Positions 1-8,619 of a DNA stretch of 53,186 bases are shown here, piece by piece (position 1 is the stretch's first letter; each line of letters starts with the position of its first letter). Made by a program: the position numbers and the translations under genes. The notes under the pieces were generated by a model that worked only from the letters and a program-made list of their open reading frames with translations, searched no databases and was not told the DNA's origin. This stretch comes from Arthrobacter sp. RIT-PI-e. Lineage in GTDB: Bacteria > Actinomycetota > Actinomycetes > Actinomycetales > Micrococcaceae. The DNA lies in the NCBI RefSeq assembly GCF_001187915.1, contig NZ_LGIU01000093.1:1-53186 (forward strand). The letters run 5' to 3'.

Positions 1-323
1 GGGAACCGGGCGGCGGGGCGCGGGGGCGAGGGCCCCCGGGGGAGCCACTCGGGCCACCCCGGCAGCCCCCGGCCCACCGGTGTCTGTTGCAGCATCCCCT
101 CGCCCACGAGGATCCCCCAGGCGGAGCCCCCGGGTTCCCGCCACGGCAGGTCCCGGGCCTGCGCCGCGAACCAGTCCGTGAGCCGGGTGTGGAGACCACC
201 GAGGGCCCCGGGCCCGGGCGGAGGAGGGGCGGTCCCGGTGCGGTCGAGGGCAGGGCCGCCGGGCAGGGTGGTGCCGGTGCGCTCGGAATCCCGAGGCTCG
301 GACGTGGGACGATCGGGATTCAC
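1..323 (-). CDS. mutY: A/G-specific adenine glycosylase MutY, N-terminal fragment cut by the window edge
   Basis: MutY removes adenine mispaired with 8-oxoguanine or G in base-excision repair. Translating the minus strand from a GTG at 323 gives a Pro/Gly-rich leader and then the typical MutY start: a DWFAAQARDLPWR stretch followed by ILVGEGMLQQTPV, which matches the family's conserved PWR...SEVMLQQTPV block. A Shine-Dalgarno AGGAG lies 5 nt before the GTG, and a possible -10 box TAGAGT sits at 356-351. The catalytic and Fe-S parts lie beyond the window. Towards the edge, positions that are usually V, W or T in the family are G, G and P (VGRGLPGW where VARVLPVW is expected), which looks like T-to-G sequence degradation rather than evolution. 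MutY next to disA-radA is common in Micrococcaceae. Confidence 0.8.
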   Translation of the reverse strand, partial: MNPDRPTSEPRDSERTGTTLPGGPALDRTGTAPPPPGPGALGGLHTRLTDWFAAQARDLPWREPGGSAWGILVGEGMLQQTPVGRGLPGWPEWLPRGPSPPRPAARF

Positions 324-411
324 GGGGTCTCCTGGAGGACGGACGGCTTTACTCTACCCATCGGGGTGCCCCCGGGAGGAACGGGGGAGGACGTCCGTAT
401 AGCCTTGGGGG

Positions 412-1158
412 ATGGCATCAGCGGACGGTCCCGGTACAGGTGGGCGCACGGACGGCAGGCGGGGCACCAGCCCTGCCGTGTACCGACGGCGGAGACTGGC
501 CGTGGGCGTCCTCGCGCTGCTGGTGATCGCGGCGCTCGTCGTGGGTGCCGTCCTCCTCGGAGGGCTCCTGGGCCGCAGCGCGGAGGCGGGCCCCGCCGCG
601 CCCACCACGGCTCCGGCGGCGGAGCCGGGTCCTGATCCCTCGACGGCCCCGCCGACGACCGCGGCCCCGACGACGCCGGCTCCGACACCGGTGCCGTCGA
701 CCGCTCCTCCCTCGACCGCCGCACCCACGGCCTCGAGCGCCGCCACCGCGCAGCCGTCGTCGACCCCGGGCGACACCTGCGGGCCCAGCGCGGTGACGCT
801 CCGCGCGGAGACGGACAGGGAGAGCTACGCGCCGGGGGAGACGCCGGTGCTGTACCTCCTGGTCAGCAACGAGTCGGACACGCCCTGCACCGTCAACGTG
901 GGGACCTCCCAGATGGAGTTCGTCCTCACCCTCGACGACGAGCGCGTGTTCTCCTCCACGGACTGCCAGGACGGCTCGCAGGACCTGGAGATGACCATCG
1001 AACCGGGCGGTGAGGAACGTGCCACCTTCGAGTGGGCCCGGAACCGGACCGTTCCCGGCTGCGAGGCCGTGGGCGAGGAGGCCGCCGAGGGCACCTACAG
1101 CCTCGTCACGCGGCTCGGCGCACGCAGCAGCGATCCGGTGACCTTCACGCTCTCCTGA
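412..1158 (+). CDS. Membrane-anchored protein with Pro/Thr-rich linker and beta-sandwich-like domain
   Basis: A 248-residue protein of unknown function. Visible order: a basic cytoplasmic tail (1-28), one strong transmembrane helix (about 29-53, rich in L/V/A), a low-complexity Pro/Ala/Thr linker (about 56-120), then a compact extracytoplasmic domain of about 125 residues with four cysteines that could form two disulfides. The segment ESYAPGETPVLYLLVSNES resembles the start of BsuPI-type or Ig-like domains, so a binding or inhibitor role is possible but unproven. The ATG at 412 has no clear Shine-Dalgarno; TATAGC at 398-403 ends 8 nt upstream, consistent with a leaderless start. It lies between mutY and disA and converges with disA. 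The boundary of the folded domain is inferred from composition only. Confidence 0.7.
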   Translation: MASADGPGTGGRTDGRRGTSPAVYRRRRLAVGVLALLVIAALVVGAVLLGGLLGRSAEAGPAAPTTAPAAEPGPDPSTAPPTTAAPTTPAPTPVPSTAPPSTAAPTASSAATAQPSSTPGDTCGPSAVTLRAETDRESYAPGETPVLYLLVSNESDTPCTVNVGTSQMEFVLTLDDERVFSSTDCQDGSQDLEMTIEPGGEERATFEWARNRTVPGCEAVGEEAAEGTYSLVTRLGARSSDPVTFTLS

Positions 1159-1195
1159 CGCGGACCCTCCACGGGTCGATCGGGAACCGGCCGGT

Positions 1196-2272
1196 CTAGA
1201 GGAAGCGGTCCAGGAGGCTCGTCTCGGCGATCCGGGAGAGCCCCTCGCGCACCGTGCGGGCCCGCTGCTCCCCGATGCCGTCCACCGCCATGAGGTCCTC
1301 GATGTTGGCGGCCATGAGATTCTGCAGCCCGTCGAAGTGGTCCACGAGCCGGTTCGCGACGGCCGGCGGGACGGCCTTGATCCCGGAGAGCAGACGGTAC
1401 CCCTTCGGCTGGACGACCGCCTCCAGCGAGTCGACGGACGGGTTGAAGCCCAGGACGCTCGCGATGGTCCCGAGGTCGATCAGATCCGCGGAGCTGAAGT
1501 TCTGCAGGGAGGCCACACGGTCCTCCAGCGGGATCCTGCCGGATCCGGGGTGCATGTAGTCGCGCAGCACCATCTCGCTGCCGGGACCCAGCCCCGTGGT
1601 GAGCTCCTCCACCTGGAGCGACAGGAGCCGACCGTCCACCCCGAGTTCCAGGACGTACTGCGAGATCTCCTCCGAGATCCTGCGCACCATCTCCTGGCGC
1701 TGCAGCGTCACCGCGACGTCACGCACGGTCACCATGGCCTCGATCTCCAGTGCGGAGAGCGAGTTGGTGACCTGGTCCAGCCGGGCCCGGTACCGTTCCA
1801 GGGTCGCCAGCGCCTGGTTCGCACGGGCGAGCACCGGTTCCGAACCCTCCAGCACGTGCCGCAGGCCGTCGATGTAGAGGGCGATGATCTGCATGGACTG
1901 GCTGACGCTGATCACCGGTAGACCGGTCTGCTTGGCCACGCGCTCCGCGGTGCGGTGCCGGGTACCCGATTCCTGGGTCTCGATGGTGTGGTCCGGGACC
2001 AGCTGGACCGCCGCCCGGAGGATCTGGCTCGCGTCCTTGTCGCAGACGATCGCACCGTCCATCTTGGCGAGCTCGCGCAGGCGGGTGGGCGAGAACTCGA
2101 TGCCGATCTCGAACCCGCCGGAGCAGATCGAGGTGACCGTACGGTCCGAGCCGAGCACGATCAGCGCCCCGGTGCGGCCCCGGAGGATCCGTTCGAGACC
2201 GTCCCGCAGCTGCGTTCCCGGGGCTACCCTGGCGAGAGTGGCTTTGAGTGAGTCCTCCGGACTGCGAACCAT
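1196..2272 (-). CDS. disA: DNA integrity scanning protein / diadenylate cyclase DisA
   Basis: DisA makes cyclic di-AMP from two ATP molecules and stops when it meets branched DNA, so it couples DNA damage to second-messenger level. The 358-residue length is normal. The DAC domain carries the DGA motif (residues 72-74, in MDGAIVCD) and the RHR motif (105-107, in GTRHRTAE). A helical linker follows, and the C-terminal part has helix-hairpin-helix repeats (near GIKAVPPAVANRLVDHF and VDGIGEQRARTVREG) for DNA binding. The ATG is preceded by AAAGGA 8 nt upstream. It lies downstream of radA in the same orientation with a 226-nt gap, which holds a possible -10 box TAGTAT at 2390-2385, so it may have its own promoter. 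RadA and DisA are known functional partners. Confidence 0.97.
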   Translation of the reverse strand: MVRSPEDSLKATLARVAPGTQLRDGLERILRGRTGALIVLGSDRTVTSICSGGFEIGIEFSPTRLRELAKMDGAIVCDKDASQILRAAVQLVPDHTIETQESGTRHRTAERVAKQTGLPVISVSQSMQIIALYIDGLRHVLEGSEPVLARANQALATLERYRARLDQVTNSLSALEIEAMVTVRDVAVTLQRQEMVRRISEEISQYVLELGVDGRLLSLQVEELTTGLGPGSEMVLRDYMHPGSGRIPLEDRVASLQNFSSADLIDLGTIASVLGFNPSVDSLEAVVQPKGYRLLSGIKAVPPAVANRLVDHFDGLQNLMAANIEDLMAVDGIGEQRARTVREGLSRIAETSLLDRFL

Positions 2273-2498
2273 GGGCCCATCCTTTCACCGCCCGCGCTAC
2301 GAGTGGCCCGGCGCGATCGGGCGTCCGCGGCCGGATCCCGGACGGCGGACAGTGGCGTCGGAAATATCCGCGCAACTGCATCCAATACTAGTGCGGGCGG
2401 AACTCCTCCCCCGAACCACGGTCGTCGCGGCACGTCATGGGGCCGAGCACGGGTACATTCCTCCACCGGTATGCGGGAGCCCGCGCGCCCGGGACCGC

Positions 2499-3881
2499 TC
2501 AGAACAGGAGCGCCAGCGCCTCCGCGAGGGTGGAGACCTCCCGCACCGAGAACCCCTTGGGAACCGGCCCGGTACCTCCCGGGGAGGCGGGCACGATCGC
2601 ATGGGTGAAACCGAGGCGCTCGGCCTCCTGGATGCGTCTGCTGATCCCGGGGACGGGGCGCACCTCACCCGCCAGCCCCACCTCACCGAACGCGATCAGC
2701 CGACCAGGGAGCGGGGAGTCCGTCTTCGCCGACGCGATGGCCAGAGCCACGGCGAGATCGGTGGCGGGCTCGCTCAGCCGCACCCCGCCCACCGTCGCCA
2801 CGTAGCTGTCGTCCTTGTGCAGGCTGACCGAGGCGCGGCTCTGCAGCACCGCCAGCAGCATGGCCACACGGGAACTGTCGAGTCCGCTCGTGGCCCGCCT
2901 CGGCTGCGAGTTGGGTGACTCGGCGAGCAACGCCTGCACCTCCGCGAGCAGCGGCCGGCGGCCCTCGAGGGTCACCGTGATGCAGGTACCGGAGACGGGA
3001 TCCTTGGTCCGCGAGACGAAGAGCCCGCTGGGATCGGCGAGGCCCTCGATCCCGCCGTCGGTGAGATCGAAGCACCCCACCTCGTCCGTGGGCCCGTAAC
3101 GGTTCTTCACGGCCCGCAGCAGGCGGAGCCGCGAGTGGCGCTCGCCCTCGAACTGGCACACCACGTCCACCAGGTGCTCCAGCAGCCGCGGACCGGCGAT
3201 CGAGCCGTCCTTGGTCACGTGGCCAACCAGCAGGGTGGTCATACCGCGCGCCTTCGCGGCGCCGATGAGCGACGCCGCCACCTCGCGCACCTGCGTGACC
3301 CCGCCCGCGCTGCCCTCCACCGCGGCACTGCTGAGCGTCTGCACGGAGTCCACGATCAGCAGGGAGGGGTCGAGCTTCTCCACCTGACCCAGCGCCTGCC
3401 CGAGGTCCGTCTCCGCACTGAGGTACAGGGAATCGGCCACGGCGTCGATCCGGTCAGCACGGAGCTTGACCTGCGCCGCGGACTCCTCGCCCGTGACGTA
3501 GAGGACGTCCTTGCCGAGGCGGGCCACACGGGCTGCCACGTCCAGCAGGAGAGTCGACTTGCCCACCCCGGGTTCGCCGGCCATGAGGATCACCGCACCG
3601 GGGACCAGGCCGCCGCCGAGCACGCGGTCCAGCTCGTCGATCTTCGTGGGCTGGTACCCGGAGAGGGTCGCGTCCACCTCGGCGATCCGGCGGGCAGGGG
3701 TGGTGACGGCGCTCGCCGTCGTCGTCCGGGCCACCACCTGGCCGGTCTCCTCCACCGTGCCCCAGGCCTGGCACTCGCCGCAGCGGCCCACCCACTTGGC
3801 GGTGGTCCACCCGCATTCCGCGCACCGGAAGCTCGGTGTGTTGCTGCGGTTCGCGCGTGCGGTGGAGGTCTTCGTGGCCAT
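2499..3881 (-). CDS. radA: DNA repair protein RadA
   Basis: RadA (Sms) is a RecA-like hexameric ATPase that helps strand-exchange intermediates branch-migrate during recombination. The 460 residues show the full family layout: an N-terminal four-cysteine zinc finger (CAEC...CGEC, about residues 19-40), Walker A GEPGVGKST (about 105-113), the RadA signature KNRYG in the middle, and a C-terminal Lon-protease-like domain that lacks protease function. A leaderless start is likely: TAGCCT (3893-3888) lies 6 nt before the ATG and no Shine-Dalgarno is seen. The divergent or upstream neighbour is a FUSC protein on the same strand, 60 nt away; disA follows. Confidence 0.97.
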   Translation of the reverse strand: MATKTSTARANRSNTPSFRCAECGWTTAKWVGRCGECQAWGTVEETGQVVARTTTASAVTTPARRIAEVDATLSGYQPTKIDELDRVLGGGLVPGAVILMAGEPGVGKSTLLLDVAARVARLGKDVLYVTGEESAAQVKLRADRIDAVADSLYLSAETDLGQALGQVEKLDPSLLIVDSVQTLSSAAVEGSAGGVTQVREVAASLIGAAKARGMTTLLVGHVTKDGSIAGPRLLEHLVDVVCQFEGERHSRLRLLRAVKNRYGPTDEVGCFDLTDGGIEGLADPSGLFVSRTKDPVSGTCITVTLEGRRPLLAEVQALLAESPNSQPRRATSGLDSSRVAMLLAVLQSRASVSLHKDDSYVATVGGVRLSEPATDLAVALAIASAKTDSPLPGRLIAFGEVGLAGEVRPVPGISRRIQEAERLGFTHAIVPASPGGTGPVPKGFSVREVSTLAEALALLF

Positions 3882-3941
3882 GGCATCAGGCTACCGGCGG
3901 CTACCGACAGGATCAGGTGGCGGCAGGACCGGGAACCGGGC

Positions 3942-5069
3942 TCAGAGCCGGGGGAGGTAGGCCGCAGCGTCCTCGTGCGGGAGACCGGTCGCCTCGAGGA
4001 GGTCCACCACGAGGGGGCGCAGCAGCAGCACGAGCCCCTCACCCTCCAGGCGGCTGATGTGCAGGGTGTCGGGGTGGAGTCCCGTGGCCACGGCGGCGAG
4101 GTCGTCCCGCGCCTGCCGCAGGTTGAGCCGGCGCTCGGCGGGATCCCGCGCGGAGAGGGCGCGACCGAGCACGAGCACCGCGTCCGAGATCTCCTCGAGC
4201 GTGTGGCCGAGGTTCTCCACGGCGTCGTCCGTGAGGGCGGTGTGGTTGATCGCCGAGGTGAGCCGGCGCGAGAAGACGCGGCTGTTCCGGATCGCCAGGT
4301 CGATCGACTCCACCGCCTCCCGGAGGGAGACGAGCTCACCGCGGTGGCGCCGGTGGACGGGGGAGATGGTAGCGACCTCCTGGGCCGCGCGCATGCTGCC
4401 CGTGAGGGAGTCGAGCTGCCCCTGGCAGTTCCGCGCCCGGACCAGCGCGTGCCAGGCGAGGGTGGAATCGCTCCCGCGCAGCGCCGTCGCACACTCGCGC
4501 AGCACGCCGGAGAGCTCGCCGAGCAACCCTCGCACGTCGACCTTGGGTTCGCGGCGGGGGTCCCGTGGCAGCAGCATGGTGACCGCGAGGGCGAAGAGCC
4601 CGCCCACGATCGCGTCGACGCTGCGCGTGAACGGCCCGCCGTCCGGGATGGGGAGCAGCACCACGAGGAGGGACTGCAGTCCCAGCTGCGTGGTGAAGAT
4701 GGTCCCACTGTCCAGGAAGCGCGCCAGCAGGATGGAGATGAACAGCACGACGGCGGCCTGCCACAGCCCGGTGCCGAAGAAGGTGAGCAGCAGGTCACCC
4801 ACCGAGATCCCGAGGGTGCAGCCGATGGCCACCTCGAGCACGCGGCGGAGGCGGGGATCCCTCGAGAAGCCGAGCGAGATCATCGACGACGTCGCCGCGA
4901 ACAGGGGGCCGTTGTGCCCGAGCACCACTTCCGCGAACGCGTAGGCCCCCACGGCGCAGACGGTCATCTGCAGTGCCGGCACCAGGGAGTTCGAGCTGCG
5001 CCTGAAGCCGATCCTCGACCGCTTGCGGACGAAGGCGAGGACGATGGAGAGTCCCTGGCGCGGCGTCAT
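3942..5069 (-). CDS. FUSC / aromatic-acid-exporter-like integral membrane protein
   Basis: A 375-residue membrane protein. The first about 165 residues form a six-helix hydrophobic block typical of the FUSC/ArAE (YccS, aromatic acid exporter) superfamily, including the GPLFAATSSMISLGFSRDP loop and LGISVGDLLL. The rest is a soluble, helical, charged cytoplasmic domain. Family members are proposed to export aromatic acids or act in envelope stress; the substrate here cannot be read from sequence. The start ATG is preceded at 6 nt by TACACT (5081-5076), so translation is probably leaderless. It is divergent from pstS, and the phosphate-control sites at 5158-5201 lie between them. Confidence 0.85.
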   Translation of the reverse strand: MTPRQGLSIVLAFVRKRSRIGFRRSSNSLVPALQMTVCAVGAYAFAEVVLGHNGPLFAATSSMISLGFSRDPRLRRVLEVAIGCTLGISVGDLLLTFFGTGLWQAAVVLFISILLARFLDSGTIFTTQLGLQSLLVVLLPIPDGGPFTRSVDAIVGGLFALAVTMLLPRDPRREPKVDVRGLLGELSGVLRECATALRGSDSTLAWHALVRARNCQGQLDSLTGSMRAAQEVATISPVHRRHRGELVSLREAVESIDLAIRNSRVFSRRLTSAINHTALTDDAVENLGHTLEEISDAVLVLGRALSARDPAERRLNLRQARDDLAAVATGLHPDTLHISRLEGEGLVLLLRPLVVDLLEATGLPHEDAAAYLPRL

Positions 5070-5157
5070 CCTGTCAGTGTAGGAGGAACTGTCCCGGCAC
5101 GGTGCGAGTGGTCCCCAGGTGGCGAACCACCGGTCAACCGGACGATGGACCTGCGCT

Positions 5158-5201
5158 GTTCACCTTCCGTTCATGTCCCTTGGTCAGTCTCTTCACCTGC
5201 A
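5158..5201 (+). promoter_or_regulatory. PHO-box array (PhoP binding site) upstream of pstS
   Basis: Direct repeat units of 11 nt: GTTCACCTTCC at 5158, GTTCATGTCCC at 5169, a degenerate unit at 5180, and CTTCACCTGCA at 5191. The 11-nt phase and the GTTCAC core match the actinobacterial PhoP box. A TACCTT -10 candidate follows at 5207-5212, 6 nt after the array, the layout expected of a PhoP-activated promoter. Confidence 0.72.
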
Positions 5202-5296
5202 CTACCTACCTTCGGAGGTGTACGCCGACGCGTACTACTTTCTACCGTGTGCCACCGGCACACCGCTGAACACATCCCTGGAAGGGGCAAAATCTC

Positions 5297-6421
5297 GTGA
5301 AGGCTCTTCGCTTCGGCCGTGCTGCGGCAGTCATCTCCGTGGCCGCGCTGGCGCTGACCGCTTGTGGTTCCGACAACGCGACCGGTGAACCGGCCCCGGG
5401 CAACGGTTCGGCCGCACCGTCCGAGATGGGCGCCGCGGTCTCCGGCACCCTGACCGGGATCGGTGCCTCGTCGCAGAACTCGGCCATGGAGGCCTGGCGT
5501 GCCGGGTTCCAGTCCCTGAACCCCGATGCCATGGTGCAGTACTCCCCGGACGGCTCCGGCGCGGGCCGGAAGGCGTTCCTCAGCGGTGGCGCCCAGTTCG
5601 CCGGTTCGGACGCCTACCTCAGCGAGGAGGAGCTGACCTCGGCCATGGAGGTGTGCGGTCCGGACGGCGCGATCGACATCCCCGCCTACATCTCCCCGAT
5701 CGCCATCGCCTTCAACGTGGGTGACATCTCCGGTCTGAACCTGGACGCGCCGACCATCGCGCAGATCTTCAAGGGTGAGATCACCACCTGGAACGACCCC
5801 GCGATCGCGGACCAGAACGAGGGCGTGGACCTCCCCGACACCCCGATCACCGTGGTGCACCGCTCGGACGAGTCCGGTACCACCGAGAACTTCACCGAGT
5901 ACCTCGCCGCCGCGGCTCCCGAGGACTGGACCGACGAGGCGAGCGGCACGTGGCCCACGGCGTACCAGTCCGAGAACGCCAAGGGCACCTCCGGCGTGGT
6001 CCAGACCGTCACCACCACCGACGGCGCCATCACCTACGCGGATGCCTCCGCCGTCGGTTCGCTCGGCAAGGCCCTGGTCAAGGTCGGTGAGGAGTACACC
6101 GAGCTCAGTCCCGAGGCGGCCGCCCGTGCGGTGGACGTCGCGACCCCGGTCGCCGACCGCTCCGAGAACGACCTCGCGCTCGATCTCCAGCGCGACACCA
6201 CCGAGTCCGGTGCCTACCCCGTGGTCCTGATCAGCTACCACGTCTACTGCACCACCTACGACAACCAGGAGACCGTGGACCTCGTCAAGGCCTTCGGGTC
6301 CTACGTGGTCAGCGAGGACGGCCAGGCCGAGGCCGAGGCGTCGGCGGGCAGCGCCCCGCTGTCCGAGACGCTGCGCGAGCAGGCCCAGGCGGCGATCGAC
6401 TCCATCGAGGTCGCGTCCTAG
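5297..6421 (+). CDS. pstS: Phosphate ABC transporter substrate-binding lipoprotein PstS
   Basis: PstS captures inorganic phosphate outside the membrane and delivers it to PstCA. The 374-residue protein starts with a lipoprotein signal (KALRFGRAA..., lipobox LTAC, lipidated Cys about residue 23). It keeps the family's phosphate-loop motifs: TGIGASSQNS near residue 55, the SPDGSGAGRKAFLSGG segment, and VVHRSDESGTTENFTEYL. GTG at 5297 is chosen because GAAGGGG lies just upstream and it places the signal peptide correctly. It is first in the operon pstS-C-A-B, downstream of a PHO-box array, so phosphate starvation induction is expected. A strong hairpin separates it from pstC, which may set a higher level of PstS than of the permeases. 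Confidence 0.97.
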   Translation: MKALRFGRAAAVISVAALALTACGSDNATGEPAPGNGSAAPSEMGAAVSGTLTGIGASSQNSAMEAWRAGFQSLNPDAMVQYSPDGSGAGRKAFLSGGAQFAGSDAYLSEEELTSAMEVCGPDGAIDIPAYISPIAIAFNVGDISGLNLDAPTIAQIFKGEITTWNDPAIADQNEGVDLPDTPITVVHRSDESGTTENFTEYLAAAAPEDWTDEASGTWPTAYQSENAKGTSGVVQTVTTTDGAITYADASAVGSLGKALVKVGEEYTELSPEAAARAVDVATPVADRSENDLALDLQRDTTESGAYPVVLISYHVYCTTYDNQETVDLVKAFGSYVVSEDGQAEAEASAGSAPLSETLREQAQAAIDSIEVAS

Positions 6422-6432
6422 TAGCAACCGAT

Positions 6433-6469
6433 CGGTCCCGTCTGGTCTCATGGAGACCGGACGGGACCG
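6433..6469 (+). promoter_or_regulatory. Intercistronic hairpin between pstS and pstC
   Basis: A 17-bp stem (arms 6433-6449 and 6453-6469, one T-G wobble) closes a 3-nt loop ATG. No T-run follows, so it is more likely a partial terminator or an mRNA 3'-end stabiliser than a full stop. It sits 11 nt after the pstS stop codon and about 70 nt before pstC. Confidence 0.7.
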
Positions 6470-6539
6470 TCCGTTGTCGCGGCCGGACCCGGTGACGGCC
6501 CGTTCCCCACCTGAAATCGATCACCCGGAAGGCAAACAC

Positions 6540-7472
6540 GTGTCAACCAATTCGCTGAAGGCCTCGACGGATCGCGGCCGTGCCGGCGACAAGATCTTCT
6601 CCGGGGTCTCGCTCGCCGCGGGTGTCCTGATCCCCGTCACCCTGTTCAGCGTCGCGATGTTCCTCGTGGTCCAGGCCCCCCCCGTCTTCCCCGCCGATCC
6701 GGAGACGGTGACCGGCGGGAAGGGATTCGCCGCCTACATCTTCCCGATCGTCGTCGGCACGATCATCGCCGCGGCGATCGCCCTGCTGATCGCCACGCCC
6801 GTGGGGATCCTGGTCGCGCTGTTCATCTCGCACTACGCACCGCGCCGGCTGGCCAGGATCTTCGGTTACGTCGTCGACCTGCTCGCCGCCATCCCGTCCG
6901 TCATCTACGGGGCATGGGGCTACCTGGTCCTGGCACCGCAGCTGTCCGGCATCTACACCTGGCTGGCGGAGAACCTCGGCTGGATCCCCCTCTTCGAGGG
7001 CCCGGCGAGCCAGACCGGCAAGACCATCCTCACGGCCGGCATAGTGCTCGCCGTGATGGTGATCCCGATCATCACCTCGCTCAGCCGCGAGATCTTCCTC
7101 CAGACCCCCAACCTCCACGAGGAGGCCGCTCTGGCCATGGGAGCCACCCGGTGGGAGATGGTCCGCATGGCCGTGCTGCCGTTCGCCCGCCCCGGGATCG
7201 TCAGCGCCACCATGCTGGGGCTCGGGCGCGCACTCGGCGAGACCATGGCGGTGGCCCTGGTCCTCTCACCCGGTGTCCTCTCCCCGAGTCTCATCCGCTC
7301 CGGCAACCAGACCATCGCCGCCGAGATCGCCCTGAACTTCCCCGAGGCCTTCGGCCCCCGGCTCAGCGAACTGATCGCGGCGGGTCTCGTGCTCTTCGTC
7401 ATCACCCTGATCGTGAACATGATCGCCCGGATCATCATCAGCCGTCACAAAGAATTCTCGGGAGCGAACTAA
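6540..7472 (+). CDS. pstC: Phosphate ABC transporter permease PstC
   Basis: One of two membrane subunits of the high-affinity phosphate importer. 310 residues with six predicted membrane helices and the inner-membrane permease loop: EEAALAMGATRWEMVRMAVLP (EAA motif, coupling to PstB) around residue 200. GTG at 6540 is chosen as start because GGAAGG lies 8 nt upstream and upstream in-frame sequence falls in the intercistronic hairpin. It overlaps pstA by one base (TAATG at 7470-7474). Confidence 0.95.
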   Translation: MSTNSLKASTDRGRAGDKIFSGVSLAAGVLIPVTLFSVAMFLVVQAPPVFPADPETVTGGKGFAAYIFPIVVGTIIAAAIALLIATPVGILVALFISHYAPRRLARIFGYVVDLLAAIPSVIYGAWGYLVLAPQLSGIYTWLAENLGWIPLFEGPASQTGKTILTAGIVLAVMVIPIITSLSREIFLQTPNLHEEAALAMGATRWEMVRMAVLPFARPGIVSATMLGLGRALGETMAVALVLSPGVLSPSLIRSGNQTIAAEIALNFPEAFGPRLSELIAAGLVLFVITLIVNMIARIIISRHKEFSGAN

Positions 7473-8578
7473 TGGCAGTCGATCAGAGCATCCAGCGCCG
7501 CCAGTCACAGCTCACCCGCGGCAAGCTCCCCTCCTACGCGGTCTGGGTGGTGCTCGCGGCCTCGGTGGTCCTCGGCGCAGCGCTGTCCGCCCTCATCGGC
7601 TTCAGCGTGGTGGGCTGGGCGATCATCTCCGCGGTGGTCTTCGTCCTCGCGGCGACCCTCGTCACCGCGATGGCGGAGGGCGGGCGCAAGGCCACCGACC
7701 GCCTCGTCACGTACCTCGTCTACGGTGCCTTCATCCTCGCGCTGCTCCCCCTGGTCTCGGTGCTCTGGACCGTCCTCGAGCGCGGTCTGCCCGGCCTGAG
7801 CCACAACTTCTTCTTCACCTCCATGAACGGGGTCACCGGTGCGGTGGACAACCGCGTGGTGGAGGAGGGCACGCCGGTGCTCGGCGGTGCCTACCACGCC
7901 ATCATCGGCACCCTCCAGATCACCTTCTGGGCCACGTTGATCTCGGTGCCGATCGGTCTGCTCACCGCCGTGTACCTGGTGGAGTACGGTCAGGGCAGGA
8001 GCCTGACGAAGGCCATCACCTTCTTCGTGGACGTCATGACCGGCATCCCGTCCATCGTCGCCGGCCTGTTCGCGGCGGCGCTCTTCGGGCTGCTCCTCGG
8101 CCCCGGCACGCGGATGGGCTTCGTGGCCGCCGTCGCGCTCTCGGTGCTCATGATCCCCGTGGTGGTGCGCTCCACGGAGGAGATGCTGAAGATCGTGCCC
8201 AACGAGCTGCGCGAGGCCTCCTACGCGCTCGGTGTGCGCAAGTGGCGCACCATCACCCGGGTGGTCATCCCGACGGCGATCTCGGGCATCGCCTCCGGGG
8301 TCACGCTGTCGATCGCCCGCGTGATCGGCGAGACGGCGCCCATCCTGGTGACCGCCGGCTTCGCCACCTCGATCAACTGGGGTGTGTTCAGCGGGTGGAT
8401 GAGCTCGCTGCCCACCTACATCTACTACCAGATCCTCACCCCCACCTCGCCCACCTCACCGGATCCGAGCACCCAGCGCGCCTGGGCGGCGGCACTGCTG
8501 CTGATCGTGATGGTGATGATCCTGAACCTCGTGGCCCGCTTCATCGCCGGCCTGTTCGCCCCCAAGACCAGCCGCTGA
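7472..8578 (+). CDS. pstA: Phosphate ABC transporter permease PstA
   Basis: The second permease of the Pst importer. 368 residues, longer than the usual about 290 because of an N-terminal extension with two extra hydrophobic segments (about residues 20-70) before the conserved core; such extended PstA proteins are usual in actinobacteria. The EAA coupling loop is visible as ELREASYALGVRKWRTITRVV, and the GETAPILVTAG motif follows. The start codon overlaps the pstC stop (TAATG), implying translational coupling. pstB begins 41 nt after its stop. Confidence 0.95.
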   Translation: MAVDQSIQRRQSQLTRGKLPSYAVWVVLAASVVLGAALSALIGFSVVGWAIISAVVFVLAATLVTAMAEGGRKATDRLVTYLVYGAFILALLPLVSVLWTVLERGLPGLSHNFFFTSMNGVTGAVDNRVVEEGTPVLGGAYHAIIGTLQITFWATLISVPIGLLTAVYLVEYGQGRSLTKAITFFVDVMTGIPSIVAGLFAAALFGLLLGPGTRMGFVAAVALSVLMIPVVVRSTEEMLKIVPNELREASYALGVRKWRTITRVVIPTAISGIASGVTLSIARVIGETAPILVTAGFATSINWGVFSGWMSSLPTYIYYQILTPTSPTSPDPSTQRAWAAALLLIVMVMILNLVARFIAGLFAPKTSR

Positions 8579-8619
8579 GCACCCGCTGACCATCCGCGGT
8601 AACAATCGATAAGGAAGCA

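Noticed and set aside
3135-5300. Long plus-strand open frame opposite radA and the FUSC gene
   Set aside because: It is antisense to two clearly conserved proteins, its product is His/Arg/Gly-rich without domains, and it exists only because high-GC DNA has few stop codons.
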